Assembly (NCBI GenBank): GCA_903832005.1
Contig: CAIKZO010000070.1
Location: 62,001-126,000, forward strand
Reading direction: 5' to 3'
Length of the DNA: 64,000 nt
DNA from: Enhydrobacter aerosaccus
Lineage (GTDB): Bacteria; Pseudomonadota; Alphaproteobacteria; Reyranellales; Reyranellaceae
Shown: positions 50,958 to 60,385 of the stretch, piece after piece
How the letters are laid out: each line of letters opens with the position of its first letter
Position numbering within the stretch: position 1 is the first letter of the stretch
The notes under the pieces: model-generated
The model's database searches: none
Told to the model about the DNA's origin: nothing
Seen by the model: the letters and a program-made list of their open reading frames with translations, nothing else
Made by a program: the position numbers and the translations under genes

Positions 50958-51712
50958 GCGCGGCCCCTGAAACGCCGCTGATAGCCGGCGTCGTAGAGTG
51001 CGCTATTGCGGAAGTTGCCCGCGCCCAGGACCTTGCCGACCAGGATCAAGGCCGTGCGCTCGATCGGCGCCTTGGCGATTTCGGCCGCAATCGTGGCCAA
51101 GGTGCCGCGCACGATCTGCTCGTCCGGCCAGGTCGCGCGATAGACGATCGCGACCGGACAGTCGGCGCCATAGAACGGCGTGAGATCGGCCACGACCTTG
51201 TCGAGCACGTGGATCGACAGATGCACGGCCAGCGTTGCGCCGGTTGCGGCGAAGGCCCTGAGATCCTCGGCCGGCGGCATCGCCGAGGCACGTCCCGACG
51301 TGCGGGTGAGCACGACCGACTGCGCCACTTCGGGAAGCGTCAGTTCCTGGCCGAGCACCGCGGCCGCTGCCGCGAACGACGGCACGCCGGGCGTCACGGT
51401 GTAGGGAATGCCTGCTTGCTCGAGCTTGCGCAGCTGCTCGCCGAGCGCGCTCCAGATCGAGAGATCGCCCGAATGGAGCCGCGCCACGTCGTGGCCGGCG
51501 TCGGTCGCACGGCGGCATTCGCCCACGATCTCCTCGAGCGACATCGGTGCGGTATCGACGATGCGCGCACCGGGCGGGCAGTGATCGAGCAGTGCTGGCG
51601 GCACCAGAGAGCCGGCATAGAGACAGACCGGGCAGCGTGCGATCAGGTCGCGACCACGCACGGTGATGAGATCGGCAGCGCCCGGTCCGGCGCCAATGAA
51701 ATGCACCGTCAT
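50954..51712 (-). CDS. cobM: Precorrin-4 C11-methyltransferase
   Basis: A 252-residue tetrapyrrole methylase, identified by [35 protein letters not shown] and [18 protein letters not shown]. It adds the C11 methyl in the aerobic corrin pathway. The start overlaps the cobE stop (ATGA). Confidence 0.95.
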   Translation of the reverse strand: MTVHFIGAGPGAADLITVRGRDLIARCPVCLYAGSLVPPALLDHCPPGARIVDTAPMSLEEIVGECRRATDAGHDVARLHSGDLSIWSALGEQLRKLEQAGIPYTVTPGVPSFAAAAAVLGQELTLPEVAQSVVLTRTSGRASAMPPAEDLRAFAATGATLAVHLSIHVLDKVVADLTPFYGADCPVAIVYRATWPDEQIVRGTLATIAAEIAKAPIERTALILVGKVLGAGNFRNSALYDAGYQRRFRGRA

Positions 51713-52092
51713 GGACCGTCCCCGATGGCGATGGCGCAGGTGGCACCCGCCGTCGCGACCCTTGTGCCCAGCAGGCGCGCATTACGCCCCGCCGCCACCA
51801 GCGCGGAGGCCTCGGCGATCGACGGTACGCCCTTGGTCTCGAGCACGAGCTTGGAGGGCGTCAGCACCAGCCCTGCCACGCGATCGAGATCGGCGATCGT
51901 GCAGGCCACGAGCTTCACCGACAGACGCCTTGCGGCTTCGACGAAAGCGGGTGCGGTCGCCTTTGCCGACTCGGTGGCCAGCACTTCGAGCCGTTCCGCC
52001 GGCATCCGGAACAGGTCGAGCGCCATGCGCACCACCTTCTCGAGTTCGTCGGCCTCGGTGCCCTGCCGGCTGCCCACACCCGCCACGATCAT
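51709..52092 (-). CDS. cobE: CobE / CbiG C-terminal-domain protein
   Basis: A 127-residue protein matching the C-terminal domain of Cbi[18 protein letters not shown], helices, [20 protein letters not shown], and [19 protein letters not shown]. CobE is found in aerobic pathways but its exact function is not settled. ATG 52092 overlaps the cobL stop (ATGA). Confidence 0.9.
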   Translation of the reverse strand: MIVAGVGSRQGTEADELEKVVRMALDLFRMPAERLEVLATESAKATAPAFVEAARRLSVKLVACTIADLDRVAGLVLTPSKLVLETKGVPSIAEASALVAAGRNARLLGTRVATAGATCAIAIGDGP

Positions 52093-53327
52093 GGCTTCCT
52101 CGCCCGCCACTGGACGATCGGCGCCGCCGGTCGCCAGACGAAGACATTGCCGCTGCCGGCCTTACCGGCGCGCGAGACGTCCAGCCGCACCAACTCGACG
52201 CCGTGGCGCGTGAAATACTCGATCAGGCACGCTTCCGTCGCCAGCGACACGCCGTTGGCCACGAGACGACCGCCCGGCTTCAAGGCCGCCCACGCTGCCT
52301 CGAACAGACCGGGATTGGAGAGCCCACCGCCGATGAACACGACATCCGGCGCCGGCTGACCGGCGAAGGTCTCGGGCGCGCGACCCGCTACGATCTGCAG
52401 ATCCGGTGTGCCGAGTGTGGCGGCATTGCGGGCGGCATGACCGGCGCGCGTCGCATCGGCCTCGAAGCCGATCGCTCTCAGCGACGGATGACGCAGCAGC
52501 CATTCGATGGCGATCGAGCCACTGCCGAGACCAATGTCCCACAAGAGCTCACCCTGCCTGGGCGCCAACGCCGACAGCGTGACCGCGCGCACCTCGCGCT
52601 TGGTGAGCTGGCCGTCGTTCTCGAACAGGCTGTCGTCGAGACCGGGCGCGAGGCTGAGGGTCGTTGCCGCTGACGATGCCACGATCTCCAGACCGATCGT
52701 ATTGAGCGCGGCCACATCGGAAAGGTCGAAGCCCGCCGCCGTCGTGCGCCAGATCATTTCTCGCGCGCCGCCCATGGCTTCGCAGACGATCAACGTCGAC
52801 GCGCCCATGCCACGCGCGACGAGCAATTTCGCCAGCTTGGCCGGCGTGTCGCCATCCCACGTCAACGCGAGGATGCGCGCGCCTGGCTGGAGATAACGCA
52901 CGATCCCTTCCAGCGCGCGGCCATGCACACTGACCAGCGACACGTCCTGCAGCGACCAGCCGAGCCGCGCCGCCGCGAGGCTGAACGCCGACGGCTGCGG
53001 CAGGCAGAGCATCTCGTCGGCGGAAACCGAGCGCATCAGCAGGTCGCCGACGCCGTAGTGGAACGGATCACCGCTCGCCAGAACGACGACCGGCTTGCCG
53101 CGATATTTATCGATTTCCGGCACCACGTCGCCGATCGGGCTCGGCCAGCTGAGGCGACGACCGCCGATCAGGCTGTCCGCCAAAGCGAGGTGACGCTTGC
53201 CGCCCACGACCAGCTCGGCCGACTGAACGAGCTGCCGCGCTACCGGCGACAGGCCCGCGACGCCGTCCTCGCCGATGCCGACGATGGACAGCCAGCGCGT
53301 GCCCGTGCAGTTTGCGCGCTCAGCCAT
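52089..53327 (-). CDS. cobL: Precorrin-6Y C5,15-methyltransferase (decarboxylating)
   Basis: A 412-residue fusion of a CbiE-type methylase (WLSIVGIGEDGVAGLSPVAR, VLASGDPFHYGVG) and a CbiT-type Rossmann methylase (GELLWDIGLGSGSIAIEWL). It methylates C5 and C15 and removes the C12 acetate carboxyl. The ATG at 53327 overlaps the start codon of the divergent cobK in a shared CATG. Nearby in-frame starts upstream are possible but would lie inside cobK. It is the first gene of a seven-gene minus-strand run down to 47325. Confidence 0.94.
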   Translation of the reverse strand: MAERANCTGTRWLSIVGIGEDGVAGLSPVARQLVQSAELVVGGKRHLALADSLIGGRRLSWPSPIGDVVPEIDKYRGKPVVVLASGDPFHYGVGDLLMRSVSADEMLCLPQPSAFSLAAARLGWSLQDVSLVSVHGRALEGIVRYLQPGARILALTWDGDTPAKLAKLLVARGMGASTLIVCEAMGGAREMIWRTTAAGFDLSDVAALNTIGLEIVASSAATTLSLAPGLDDSLFENDGQLTKREVRAVTLSALAPRQGELLWDIGLGSGSIAIEWLLRHPSLRAIGFEADATRAGHAARNAATLGTPDLQIVAGRAPETFAGQPAPDVVFIGGGLSNPGLFEAAWAALKPGGRLVANGVSLATEACLIEYFTRHGVELVRLDVSRAGKAGSGNVFVWRPAAPIVQWRARKP

Positions 53328-54084
53328 GCGCGTTCTCATTCTCGGCGGCACCACGGAAGCCTCGGCGCTCGCAGCCCTGATCGCGGGCGATGCGCGCTTC
53401 GACGCTACCCTGTCGCTGGCCGGCCGCACCAAATCGCCGCGGCCGCAGCCCATCGCCACGCGCGTTGGCGGCTTTGGCGGCGCCGAGGCGATGGTCGAGT
53501 GGTTGCGCGCCGAAAAGATCGAGGCGGTGGTCGATGCGACGCATCCTTATGCGGACCAAATCTCTGCCAACGCCGTGGCCGCGACCAGGGCGGCCGGCGT
53601 GCCGCTGGTCTCGATCGTCCGTCCGCCGTGGACCGAACAACCCGGCGACCGCTGGCAGAGCGTCGCCAGTGCTGCGGCCGCGGCCCAGGCGATCGGCGAG
53701 GCGCCGCATCGCGTGTTCCTCAGCCTTGGCCGGCAGGAGTTGGGCGCTTTCGCCGCCGCGCCACAACATCATTATCTCGGCCGCTCCGTCGACGCGCCGC
53801 AAGGCGTCGTGCTGCCGCCCGACATTCTCATGCTGCTGGCGCGCGGACCGTTTTCCATCGACGCCGAGACCGCGTTGCTGCGCGACGAGAGGATCGAGGT
53901 TCTGGTCTCCAAGAATTCCGGCGGCACGGCGATCTACGCAAAGATCGCCGCCGCCCGAACGCTGGGCATTCGCGTGCTCCTGATCGCGCGACCCGACAAG
54001 GCCATCGGCCATCCGGTCGCGAGCGCACAGGAAGCGATCGACTGGCTGGCTCACGAGGCGCTCCGTTCACCACGCGGCGTGTAG
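53326..54084 (+). CDS. cobK: Precorrin-6A reductase
   Basis: A 252-residue NADPH-dependent reductase, with MRVLILGGTTEASALAAL, VDATHPYADQISANA and LVSKNSGGTAIYAKIAAAR. It is the only plus-strand gene inside the minus-strand cob block. Its start overlaps that of cobL and its end overlaps the convergent cobJ by 34 bases, so its promoter must lie within the cobL coding sequence. That arrangement probably follows from a local inversion. Confidence 0.95.
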   Translation: MRVLILGGTTEASALAALIAGDARFDATLSLAGRTKSPRPQPIATRVGGFGGAEAMVEWLRAEKIEAVVDATHPYADQISANAVAATRAAGVPLVSIVRPPWTEQPGDRWQSVASAAAAAQAIGEAPHRVFLSLGRQELGAFAAAPQHHYLGRSVDAPQGVVLPPDILMLLARGPFSIDAETALLRDERIEVLVSKNSGGTAIYAKIAAARTLGIRVLLIARPDKAIGHPVASAQEAIDWLAHEALRSPRGV

Positions 54085-54800
54085 ATCCAGCGCCCGACCT
54101 GACGGGTCGTGCTGGCGCCGATGATCACCAGGGTGCGCATATCCACGACTGACGGGTCGGCGCTGCCAAGTGTCGTGCTGATGACCCGGGCCTCAGCCGT
54201 GCCTGCCGCTCGGATGAATAGCACCGGCGTCTCCTGCTTCTTCTTCGTCCGCAGCAGCTCGAAGGCCTGGCCGATCTGGTGCGGCCGTGCCTTCGACGCC
54301 GGATTGTAGAGTGCAATCACGAAATCAGCCTCGGCCGCCGCCACGAGCCGGCGCTCGATCGTGGCCCATGTCTTGAGATTGTCCGACAGCGAAATGGCGC
54401 AGAAGTCGCCGCCCAACGGCGCGCCGACTTCGGCTGCCGCCGCCAGCATCGCCGTCACGCCGGGTTCGACCCGGATATCGAGCGAGCGCCATACCGGATC
54501 GCCGGCCTCGACGGCTTCAAAGACAGCGGCAGCCATGGCGAACACGCCGGGATCGCCACCCGACACGACAGCCACCTGCCTGCCAGATGCCGCCAACTCT
54601 AGCGCATGGCGCGCACGGTCGAGCTCGACGCGATTGTCTGACGCGTGACGGCATTGATCGACGCGCAGCACCGGAACGCGATCGAGGTACGGGCCGTACC
54701 CCACCAGATCGGTGGCGCGCGCCAAGGCCGCCGACGTGGCCGGCGTCATCAGCTCCGGCTTGCCCGGTCCCGTGCCGACCACGACCAGGGAGCCGCTCAT
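54051..54800 (-). CDS. cobJ: Precorrin-3B C17-methyltransferase
   Basis: A 249-residue tetrapyrrole methylase responsible for ring contraction. It has VVVGTGPGKPELMTPATSAAL, VSGGDPGVFAMAAAVFE, LYNPASKARPHQIGQAFELL and the C-terminal TTRQVGRWIYTPRGE. The start overlaps the cobI stop (ATGA). It is the last gene of the riboswitch-2 operon. Confidence 0.95.
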   Translation of the reverse strand: MSGSLVVVGTGPGKPELMTPATSAALARATDLVGYGPYLDRVPVLRVDQCRHASDNRVELDRARHALELAASGRQVAVVSGGDPGVFAMAAAVFEAVEAGDPVWRSLDIRVEPGVTAMLAAAAEVGAPLGGDFCAISLSDNLKTWATIERRLVAAAEADFVIALYNPASKARPHQIGQAFELLRTKKKQETPVLFIRAAGTAEARVISTTLGSADPSVVDMRTLVIIGASTTRQVGRWIYTPRGERSAS

Positions 54801-55552
54801 ATGCGCCGCCCCTCGCCCGGGATCAGCACCATGGCGAAGTAGGCGCCGCGGCCCTCACCACAGTCGGCCAACGGCACGATGCGTTCATCTTCCATGGTGC
54901 CGCGTTCGACATAGACGGCGCGCGACAGGAGACCCGCAGCTTCGACGGCGCGGCGCACCTTGGCGAGATTACGCCCGACTTTCATGATGACGGCGGCATC
55001 GGTGAGACGCAGGCGCTCGACCAGCGCACTCTCGCTCAGGGTGCCAGGCAGCACCGCCAGCATGTCGTCGCCCCAGGTGATCGGTGTCTTGGCGCGTGTC
55101 CAGCAGCCCGACATGCCGGTGACCCCGGGCACGACCTCGACCGGGAAATCTGCCGCCAGCCTCCGCCACATATGCATGAAGGAGCCGTAGAAGAACGGAT
55201 CGCCTTCGGCCAACAGACCGACGGACTTGCCATGCCGCAGCAGGCCCGCAAGCAGGTCGGCCGACTCGCGATAGAAGTCACCGATCTGGCGGTGGTACTC
55301 GGCGCTGTCGGCCGGCATTTCGTCGGTCACGGGATATTCCAGCCGCTGCTCGGCCTGCCCCACCAGCAACGGCGAGACGATGCGGCGCGCGTTGCCTTGC
55401 GCGCCCTTCTTGGCGAAGAAGGCCACGACATCGACCGCCCGCACGAGGCCTGCTGCGCGCAACGTGAGATAGCGCACGTCGCCCGGCCCGACGCCGATGC
55501 CATAGAGCGTGCCCGCACTCGCGGTGCCGGCCAGGAGATCGAGGCTGGTCAC
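54797..55552 (-). CDS. cobI: Precorrin-2 C20-methyltransferase
   Basis: A 251-residue tetrapyrrole methylase with LYGIGVGPGDVRYLTLRAAG, LLAEGDPFFYGSFMHMW and VPGVTGMSGCW. The start is GTG 55552, overlapping the cobH stop as GTGA; the longer open frame upstream lies in cobH. It adds the C20 methyl that is later lost on ring contraction. Confidence 0.95.
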   Translation of the reverse strand: MTSLDLLAGTASAGTLYGIGVGPGDVRYLTLRAAGLVRAVDVVAFFAKKGAQGNARRIVSPLLVGQAEQRLEYPVTDEMPADSAEYHRQIGDFYRESADLLAGLLRHGKSVGLLAEGDPFFYGSFMHMWRRLAADFPVEVVPGVTGMSGCWTRAKTPITWGDDMLAVLPGTLSESALVERLRLTDAAVIMKVGRNLAKVRRAVEAAGLLSRAVYVERGTMEDERIVPLADCGEGRGAYFAMVLIPGEGRRI

Positions 55553-56178
55553 TCGGCCTCGCTCGCGAGCGCGTTGACCGCCGCCACGGCTATGGCGCTG
55601 CCGCCCTTGCGACCCTTCACGATCAGGAACGGCACGCGGCCGTCGACGGCTAGCGCCTCTTTCGATTCGGCGGCGCCCACAAAACCCACTGGCAGGCCGA
55701 TCACGGCGGCCGGTGCGGGCGCGCCGGCATCGAGCATCTCGAGGAGATGGAACAGCGACGTCGGTGCATTGCCGATCGCCACCACCGCGCCGCCCAGCTT
55801 GCTCCGCCACAGCTCCATCGCCGCGGCACTACGCGTGTTGCCCATCTCGCGGGCCAGCTCGGGCACCTTGGGATCGTCGAGCGTGCAGACGATCTCGTTG
55901 GCCGCCGGCAGACGCGTGCGCGTGATGCCGTTGGCGACCATCTTGGAATCGCACAGGATCGGCGCGCCGCCGATCAGCGCCCACCGAGCATTGTCGGCGA
56001 AACCCGACGACATCTTGATGTCGCGGGCGATCTCGACCATGCCGCAGGCGTGGATGATGCGAACGGCGATCCGCTCCTCGGCCTTGTTGAACTGCTTGAG
56101 GTCCGCCTCGGCGCGAATGATCGCGAACGAATGGCGATAGATTTCCGCGCCGTCGCGGATGTAGGTACGGTTGCTCAT
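55549..56178 (-). CDS. cobH: Precorrin-8X methylmutase
   Basis: A 209-residue enzyme moving the C11 methyl to C12. The catalytic His43 is present in RIIHACGM, at the same position as in the Pseudomonas denitrificans enzyme. Further conserved segments are CDSKMVANGI, IGNAPTSLFHLLEM and GLPVGFVGAAESKEAL. The ATG overlaps the cobG stop (ATGA). Confidence 0.96.
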   Translation of the reverse strand: MSNRTYIRDGAEIYRHSFAIIRAEADLKQFNKAEERIAVRIIHACGMVEIARDIKMSSGFADNARWALIGGAPILCDSKMVANGITRTRLPAANEIVCTLDDPKVPELAREMGNTRSAAAMELWRSKLGGAVVAIGNAPTSLFHLLEMLDAGAPAPAAVIGLPVGFVGAAESKEALAVDGRVPFLIVKGRKGGSAIAVAAVNALASEAE

Positions 56179-57227
56179 AGGGATTGGGGCTCAACGAATT
56201 TCTCGATTGGATCGCGCGTCGTGCCGTTATGGACGACGCCATAGCGGCCGCGATCACCCACCAGGGTCAGGTCGGCCGGTGTCGAGCGCGCGCAGCCTTT
56301 GGCGCAGCCCGACAGATGGATCGTACCGTCGAAGCCGTGCGCGGCCAGTCGACGGGCATCGCGCCGCGTGTCGACAGTGCTCGAACTGCAGGCCGGCGCG
56401 CCGGGACAGGCCTCGATGCGCAACAGCGGATCGGCCTCGTCGACAATCAGGCCGGCAAGATCCGCGGGCTGAGCGTCAAGATAGAGCGCGCGCCACGGCG
56501 ACAGGCGCAGTTCGGAGATGCCGGGCGTCGTGGCGACCGTTCGCAACTGTGCTGCTTCGAGACGACCGAATGGCGCGCCAACACCGAAGAAACCGGAGAC
56601 GGCGCCAAGGCATCGCGCGCCCGCGACAGGCAATTCGTTCATGGCCGACAGCAATGGCCGCTCCCCCAGCGCCAAGCCGATGGCGGCTTTGATCGCCTGG
56701 TCGCGTGGCACGACGCCCAGCCAGTCGCCGTGCAGCCGCAGCGCCACGCTGTCGCCTCGTACCCACAAGGCCACGTCTGCCCTCTCGCCGACAATCGATA
56801 GCGGCCCGTCGCCCTCCACCAGCCAGCCGAATTTCGCCGGCAGCGCCAAGCGACGATCCGAGGCGATGGCGCGGATCAGCGATCCCGCAAGCGCGCGCAC
56901 GTCGGTGCCTGCCAGCGGTCCCACCATGACATTGCGGGCGGCCTCGGTGGCGGCATCGGGATCGAGCAGGCCCAGGCGATCTAGCGCGTCGCGCAAGTCG
57001 TCGAGCGCCTCGTCGCGCAGGCCACGGATCTGCAGATTGGCGCGCCGCGTCAGATCGATGTGGCCGTTGCCCAAGCGCATGGCGATCTCGGCCAGTCCTG
57101 CCGCTTGCGCGGCCGTAAAGGCGCCGCCCCACGGGCGGATCCGCACCAGCAGCCCGTCACCGCTCGGCATCGGCGTCAGCACGCCCGGGCACCAGCCCTT
57201 CACTTCGAACGCCGCGGCGGTACTCAT
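56175..57227 (-). CDS. cobG: Precorrin-3B synthase
   Basis: A 350-residue sulfite/nitrite-reductase-like monooxygenase with a [4Fe-4S] site at CPGAPACSSS and SGCAKGCA near residues 270-320. The N-terminal ferredoxin-like half-domain is WCPGVLTPMPSGDGLLVRIRP. CobG uses oxygen for precorrin-3B formation, which marks this as the aerobic route. The start overlaps the cobN stop (ATGA). Confidence 0.94.
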   Translation of the reverse strand: MSTAAAFEVKGWCPGVLTPMPSGDGLLVRIRPWGGAFTAAQAAGLAEIAMRLGNGHIDLTRRANLQIRGLRDEALDDLRDALDRLGLLDPDAATEAARNVMVGPLAGTDVRALAGSLIRAIASDRRLALPAKFGWLVEGDGPLSIVGERADVALWVRGDSVALRLHGDWLGVVPRDQAIKAAIGLALGERPLLSAMNELPVAGARCLGAVSGFFGVGAPFGRLEAAQLRTVATTPGISELRLSPWRALYLDAQPADLAGLIVDEADPLLRIEACPGAPACSSSTVDTRRDARRLAAHGFDGTIHLSGCAKGCARSTPADLTLVGDRGRYGVVHNGTTRDPIEKFVEPQSL

Positions 57228-60200
57228 GACCCGGCCCGCTGGATCGCGCGTTCGAGTTCATGGTCGACCGAGTTGCGGCGGCTCACCCAGAGGCCGCGCG
57301 CCAACGCATCGCGCAGGCGTTGCGCGATGGCGACCGTCGCGGCGGGATTGCTGCGGACCATGGCGGACAATACCGCTTCATCGCCGATCAGGGCAGCATG
57401 CGTTGCATCGAACAAAGTGCCCGAAACGGCCTCAGCCGTGGCAGAAAAGGCATAGAGCGCATCGACGCCCTGGGCGATTTCGGCCACGCCGCGATATCCG
57501 TGCTCCAGCATGCCAGCCAGCCAGCGCGGATTGGTGAGCCGGCCGCGCACGACCCGTGCAATCTCCTCCGACAGGAGCCGCGCCTTGGGTGCCGCGGGCT
57601 GGCTGGTGTCGAGGTGATAGAGCTCCGGCGTGTTGCCCAGCAGGGCCGCCGCCGCCGCAAAGCCGCCGGCGAAATCGGCCACGCCATCACCGTCCAGCAG
57701 GTCGCGCTCACGATCGTCCTGGGGATGCACCAGCACGTCGGCATCCGAGACACGGCCGCGGAAGCCATCGCCCGCCGGCGTCTCGGTGGCGCCGTATGAA
57801 TGGGTGACGGCCGCAAGATAGGCCTCGCCCAGATCGGCCCGCGTCTTCCACTCACCATCGAGCGCCAGGTCGCCGGCGCGCGCGCCGTAGCTGCCGGGGG
57901 CACCACCGAACACGCGGGCGAGATCGGCGCCCTTGCGTGCCGCCTCGGCCAACGGATTGTCCGCCTCCTCCTCGTCGAGCGCCGCGACCCGACGCACGGC
58001 GAGATCGAACAATGCGATCTGGCTCTCGAAAATGTCGCGGAACAGACCGGAGATGCGCAGGGTCACGTCGATGCGCGGCCGGTCGAGCGTGGCCAGCGGC
58101 ATCACCTCGATGCCGGTGACGCGGCTCGAATTCTTGTCCCACACCGGCTGCACGCCGAGATAGGCGAAGGCTTGCGCGAGATCGTCGCCGCCAGTGCGCA
58201 GCGACGCCGACGCCCAGAGGTCGATCACGAGCGCGCGCGGATAGTCGCCATGGTCCTGCAGGTAGCGGCGCACCACTTCGGCGGCCGCGCGCACGCCGAT
58301 GGTGGCGGCGGTGCGCGTCGGAATGGAGCGCGGATCGATAGACGTGAGGTTGCGCCCGGTGGGCAGCACGTCGGCGCGGCCACGGGTCGGCGCACCCGCC
58401 GGCCCCGGGGCGACACGACGTCCGGCAAGAGCAGCCACAAGCGCCGCGCGCTCGCATCCTGCTGATGCGCGCACGGCCGCTTCCGCCTTCGTTGACGCCG
58501 CCAGAACCTGCAAAGTCGCCTCGTCGGGCGCGCGGCCGTACACATGAAGTCCGTCGCGGATGCTCAGTTCCTTGATGTCGCAGAGCTGGGCATCGAGCTT
58601 GGCGATCGCCTCGCGATTGGTCTCGCCCTTCACCAGCCCGCAATCGTCGGCCAGTCCCGACGACCAGGCGCGCTCGACGATCTCGTCTTCAAGAAAACCC
58701 AGTCGCCGCCGGTCGAGACCGTCGGCCGCCGCGAATTCTTCTATGAGCCCTTCCAGTTCGCCGAGCGGCCCATGCAGGCCGGCGGCGCTGAGCGGCGGCG
58801 TCAGGTGGCCGATGGTCACGGCGGCGAGCCGGCGCTTGGCCTGCACGGCCTCGCCGGGATTGTTGACGATGAAGGGATAGACCACGGGGATCGGCCCCAG
58901 CACCTTTTCAGGCCAGCAATCGCCCGACAGGGCCAGCGCCTTGCCCGGCAGCCATTCGAGCGTGCCATGCGTGCCCAGGTGAATCAGCGCGTCGATCTTC
59001 TCCTCGTCGCGTAGCCGCGCATAGACTGCGACATAGTCCGGATGCGGCTCGGCTTGCGTGTCGTGATAGGCCGAGCCGCGATCGGGCTGCAGCAGGACGA
59101 CGACCTTGCCGCAGCGCAGCCACGGCAGTTCGCCGGTCAACAAGCGCGCAATGTCCGCCGCCTGCCAGTCGGTCGTGCCGGTGTCGTAACCTTCGGACCG
59201 CAGCAGCCGCAGGATTTCCAGCGCGCTCTCGGTCGTGTCGAGGCCGACGGCATAGCCCGCCCGGCCACCGCGCGCCGGATAATTGGACAAGACGAGCGCG
59301 AGTTTGCGCTCGGCCGCCGGCGTGCACCCGAGACGCGCCCAGTTGGCCGCCAGACGTGCCACATACTCGACGCGATCGGGCTCCGGCTCATGCCGCACGC
59401 TGGCGAATTCGAGCCGCGGATCGACCGGCGCCTCGGCCTTGAAGGAGATGGCGCGCGTGAGCAGGCGTCCGTCGATCTCCGGCAGGACGACGTTCATCGC
59501 GAGATCCGACGGCGACAGGCCGCGCGAAGAGTCTACCCACGCCCCGCGCGCGCTGCCTGACAGAACGACCTGCAGCACTGGCACATCGGCCTGGTCGAGG
59601 ATCGTAGTGTCGTCCTCGCGCATGGCCGAGAAGGCCGTGGTGTTCAGAATGATCGCCGGCTTGCGCGCGGCGAGCAGATCGCCAAGCGGTGCTTGTATGG
59701 CAGGATCCTTCAAACTGCCGACAGCGACAGTGAGCGGCGCGAGGCCCTGGCGATCGAGAGCTTTCATCAGCGCCTCAACCGGCGCCATATCGGCCGCAGT
59801 CAGGTTGGCGCGATAGACGACGATCAACGCGGTCGGTCGGTCGTCGTCCGTATTGCCAATGACGGTGAATGGCCCCACGGCGACGGGCGGCGCATACGGC
59901 AGGCCACCGGCAAGACGCAGCGCATTGCCGAGATTGTCGGCGCCACCCTCGCGAAAGAAGCGGTCGAGCAGCTCCAATTTTTCCCGCGGCATCGTCGAGG
60001 CGGACGCCAATCGCGGATCGGGACGATCGTCGCCCGGCAAGGCCGCGAACAATATGCCGTTGTCGCGCGCGGCATCGGCGATGCGTTCCAGACCGTAGCG
60101 CCAGTAATCGAGGCCGCCCAGGCAACGCACAATCACCACCTTGGCCTTGGCGACGACCGTGTCGACATAAAGGTCGACCGACATCGGATGGCGCAGCTTC

Positions 60201-60379
60201 TTCAGGCTCGCGAGCCGCAGCGACGGCAACGCATCAGCATCGCGCTGCCACGCGGCAGCCAGCGCCGACAGGTCGCTGTCGGAGAAGGACAGGACCACGA
60301 TCTCCGCCGGCGACTGCGCGAGATCGACGGCCGCCTCGGCCTCGTCGAGACTCGCAACCTCTGTCGCCAGAATATGCAT
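57224..60379 (-). CDS. cobN: Cobaltochelatase subunit CobN
   Basis: The large subunit of the ATP-dependent cobalt chelatase, 1051 residues and so shorter than the about 1275 of Pseudomonas denitrificans CobN. Characteristic segments are LGTHGTLEWLPGKALALSGDCWPE, PFIVNNPGEAVQAKRRLAAVTIGHLTPPL, GDYPRALVIDLWASASLRTGGDDLAQAF and ELYHLDTSQPAAPKA. The partner subunits CobS and CobT are not in the window. It starts six bases after the cobW stop. Confidence 0.95.
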   Translation of the reverse strand: MHILATEVASLDEAEAAVDLAQSPAEIVVLSFSDSDLSALAAAWQRDADALPSLRLASLKKLRHPMSVDLYVDTVVAKAKVVIVRCLGGLDYWRYGLERIADAARDNGILFAALPGDDRPDPRLASASTMPREKLELLDRFFREGGADNLGNALRLAGGLPYAPPVAVGPFTVIGNTDDDRPTALIVVYRANLTAADMAPVEALMKALDRQGLAPLTVAVGSLKDPAIQAPLGDLLAARKPAIILNTTAFSAMREDDTTILDQADVPVLQVVLSGSARGAWVDSSRGLSPSDLAMNVVLPEIDGRLLTRAISFKAEAPVDPRLEFASVRHEPEPDRVEYVARLAANWARLGCTPAAERKLALVLSNYPARGGRAGYAVGLDTTESALEILRLLRSEGYDTGTTDWQAADIARLLTGELPWLRCGKVVVLLQPDRGSAYHDTQAEPHPDYVAVYARLRDEEKIDALIHLGTHGTLEWLPGKALALSGDCWPEKVLGPIPVVYPFIVNNPGEAVQAKRRLAAVTIGHLTPPLSAAGLHGPLGELEGLIEEFAAADGLDRRRLGFLEDEIVERAWSSGLADDCGLVKGETNREAIAKLDAQLCDIKELSIRDGLHVYGRAPDEATLQVLAASTKAEAAVRASAGCERAALVAALAGRRVAPGPAGAPTRGRADVLPTGRNLTSIDPRSIPTRTAATIGVRAAAEVVRRYLQDHGDYPRALVIDLWASASLRTGGDDLAQAFAYLGVQPVWDKNSSRVTGIEVMPLATLDRPRIDVTLRISGLFRDIFESQIALFDLAVRRVAALDEEEADNPLAEAARKGADLARVFGGAPGSYGARAGDLALDGEWKTRADLGEAYLAAVTHSYGATETPAGDGFRGRVSDADVLVHPQDDRERDLLDGDGVADFAGGFAAAAALLGNTPELYHLDTSQPAAPKARLLSEEIARVVRGRLTNPRWLAGMLEHGYRGVAEIAQGVDALYAFSATAEAVSGTLFDATHAALIGDEAVLSAMVRSNPAATVAIAQRLRDALARGLWVSRRNSVDHELERAIQRAGS

Positions 60380-60385
60380 GCAGGA

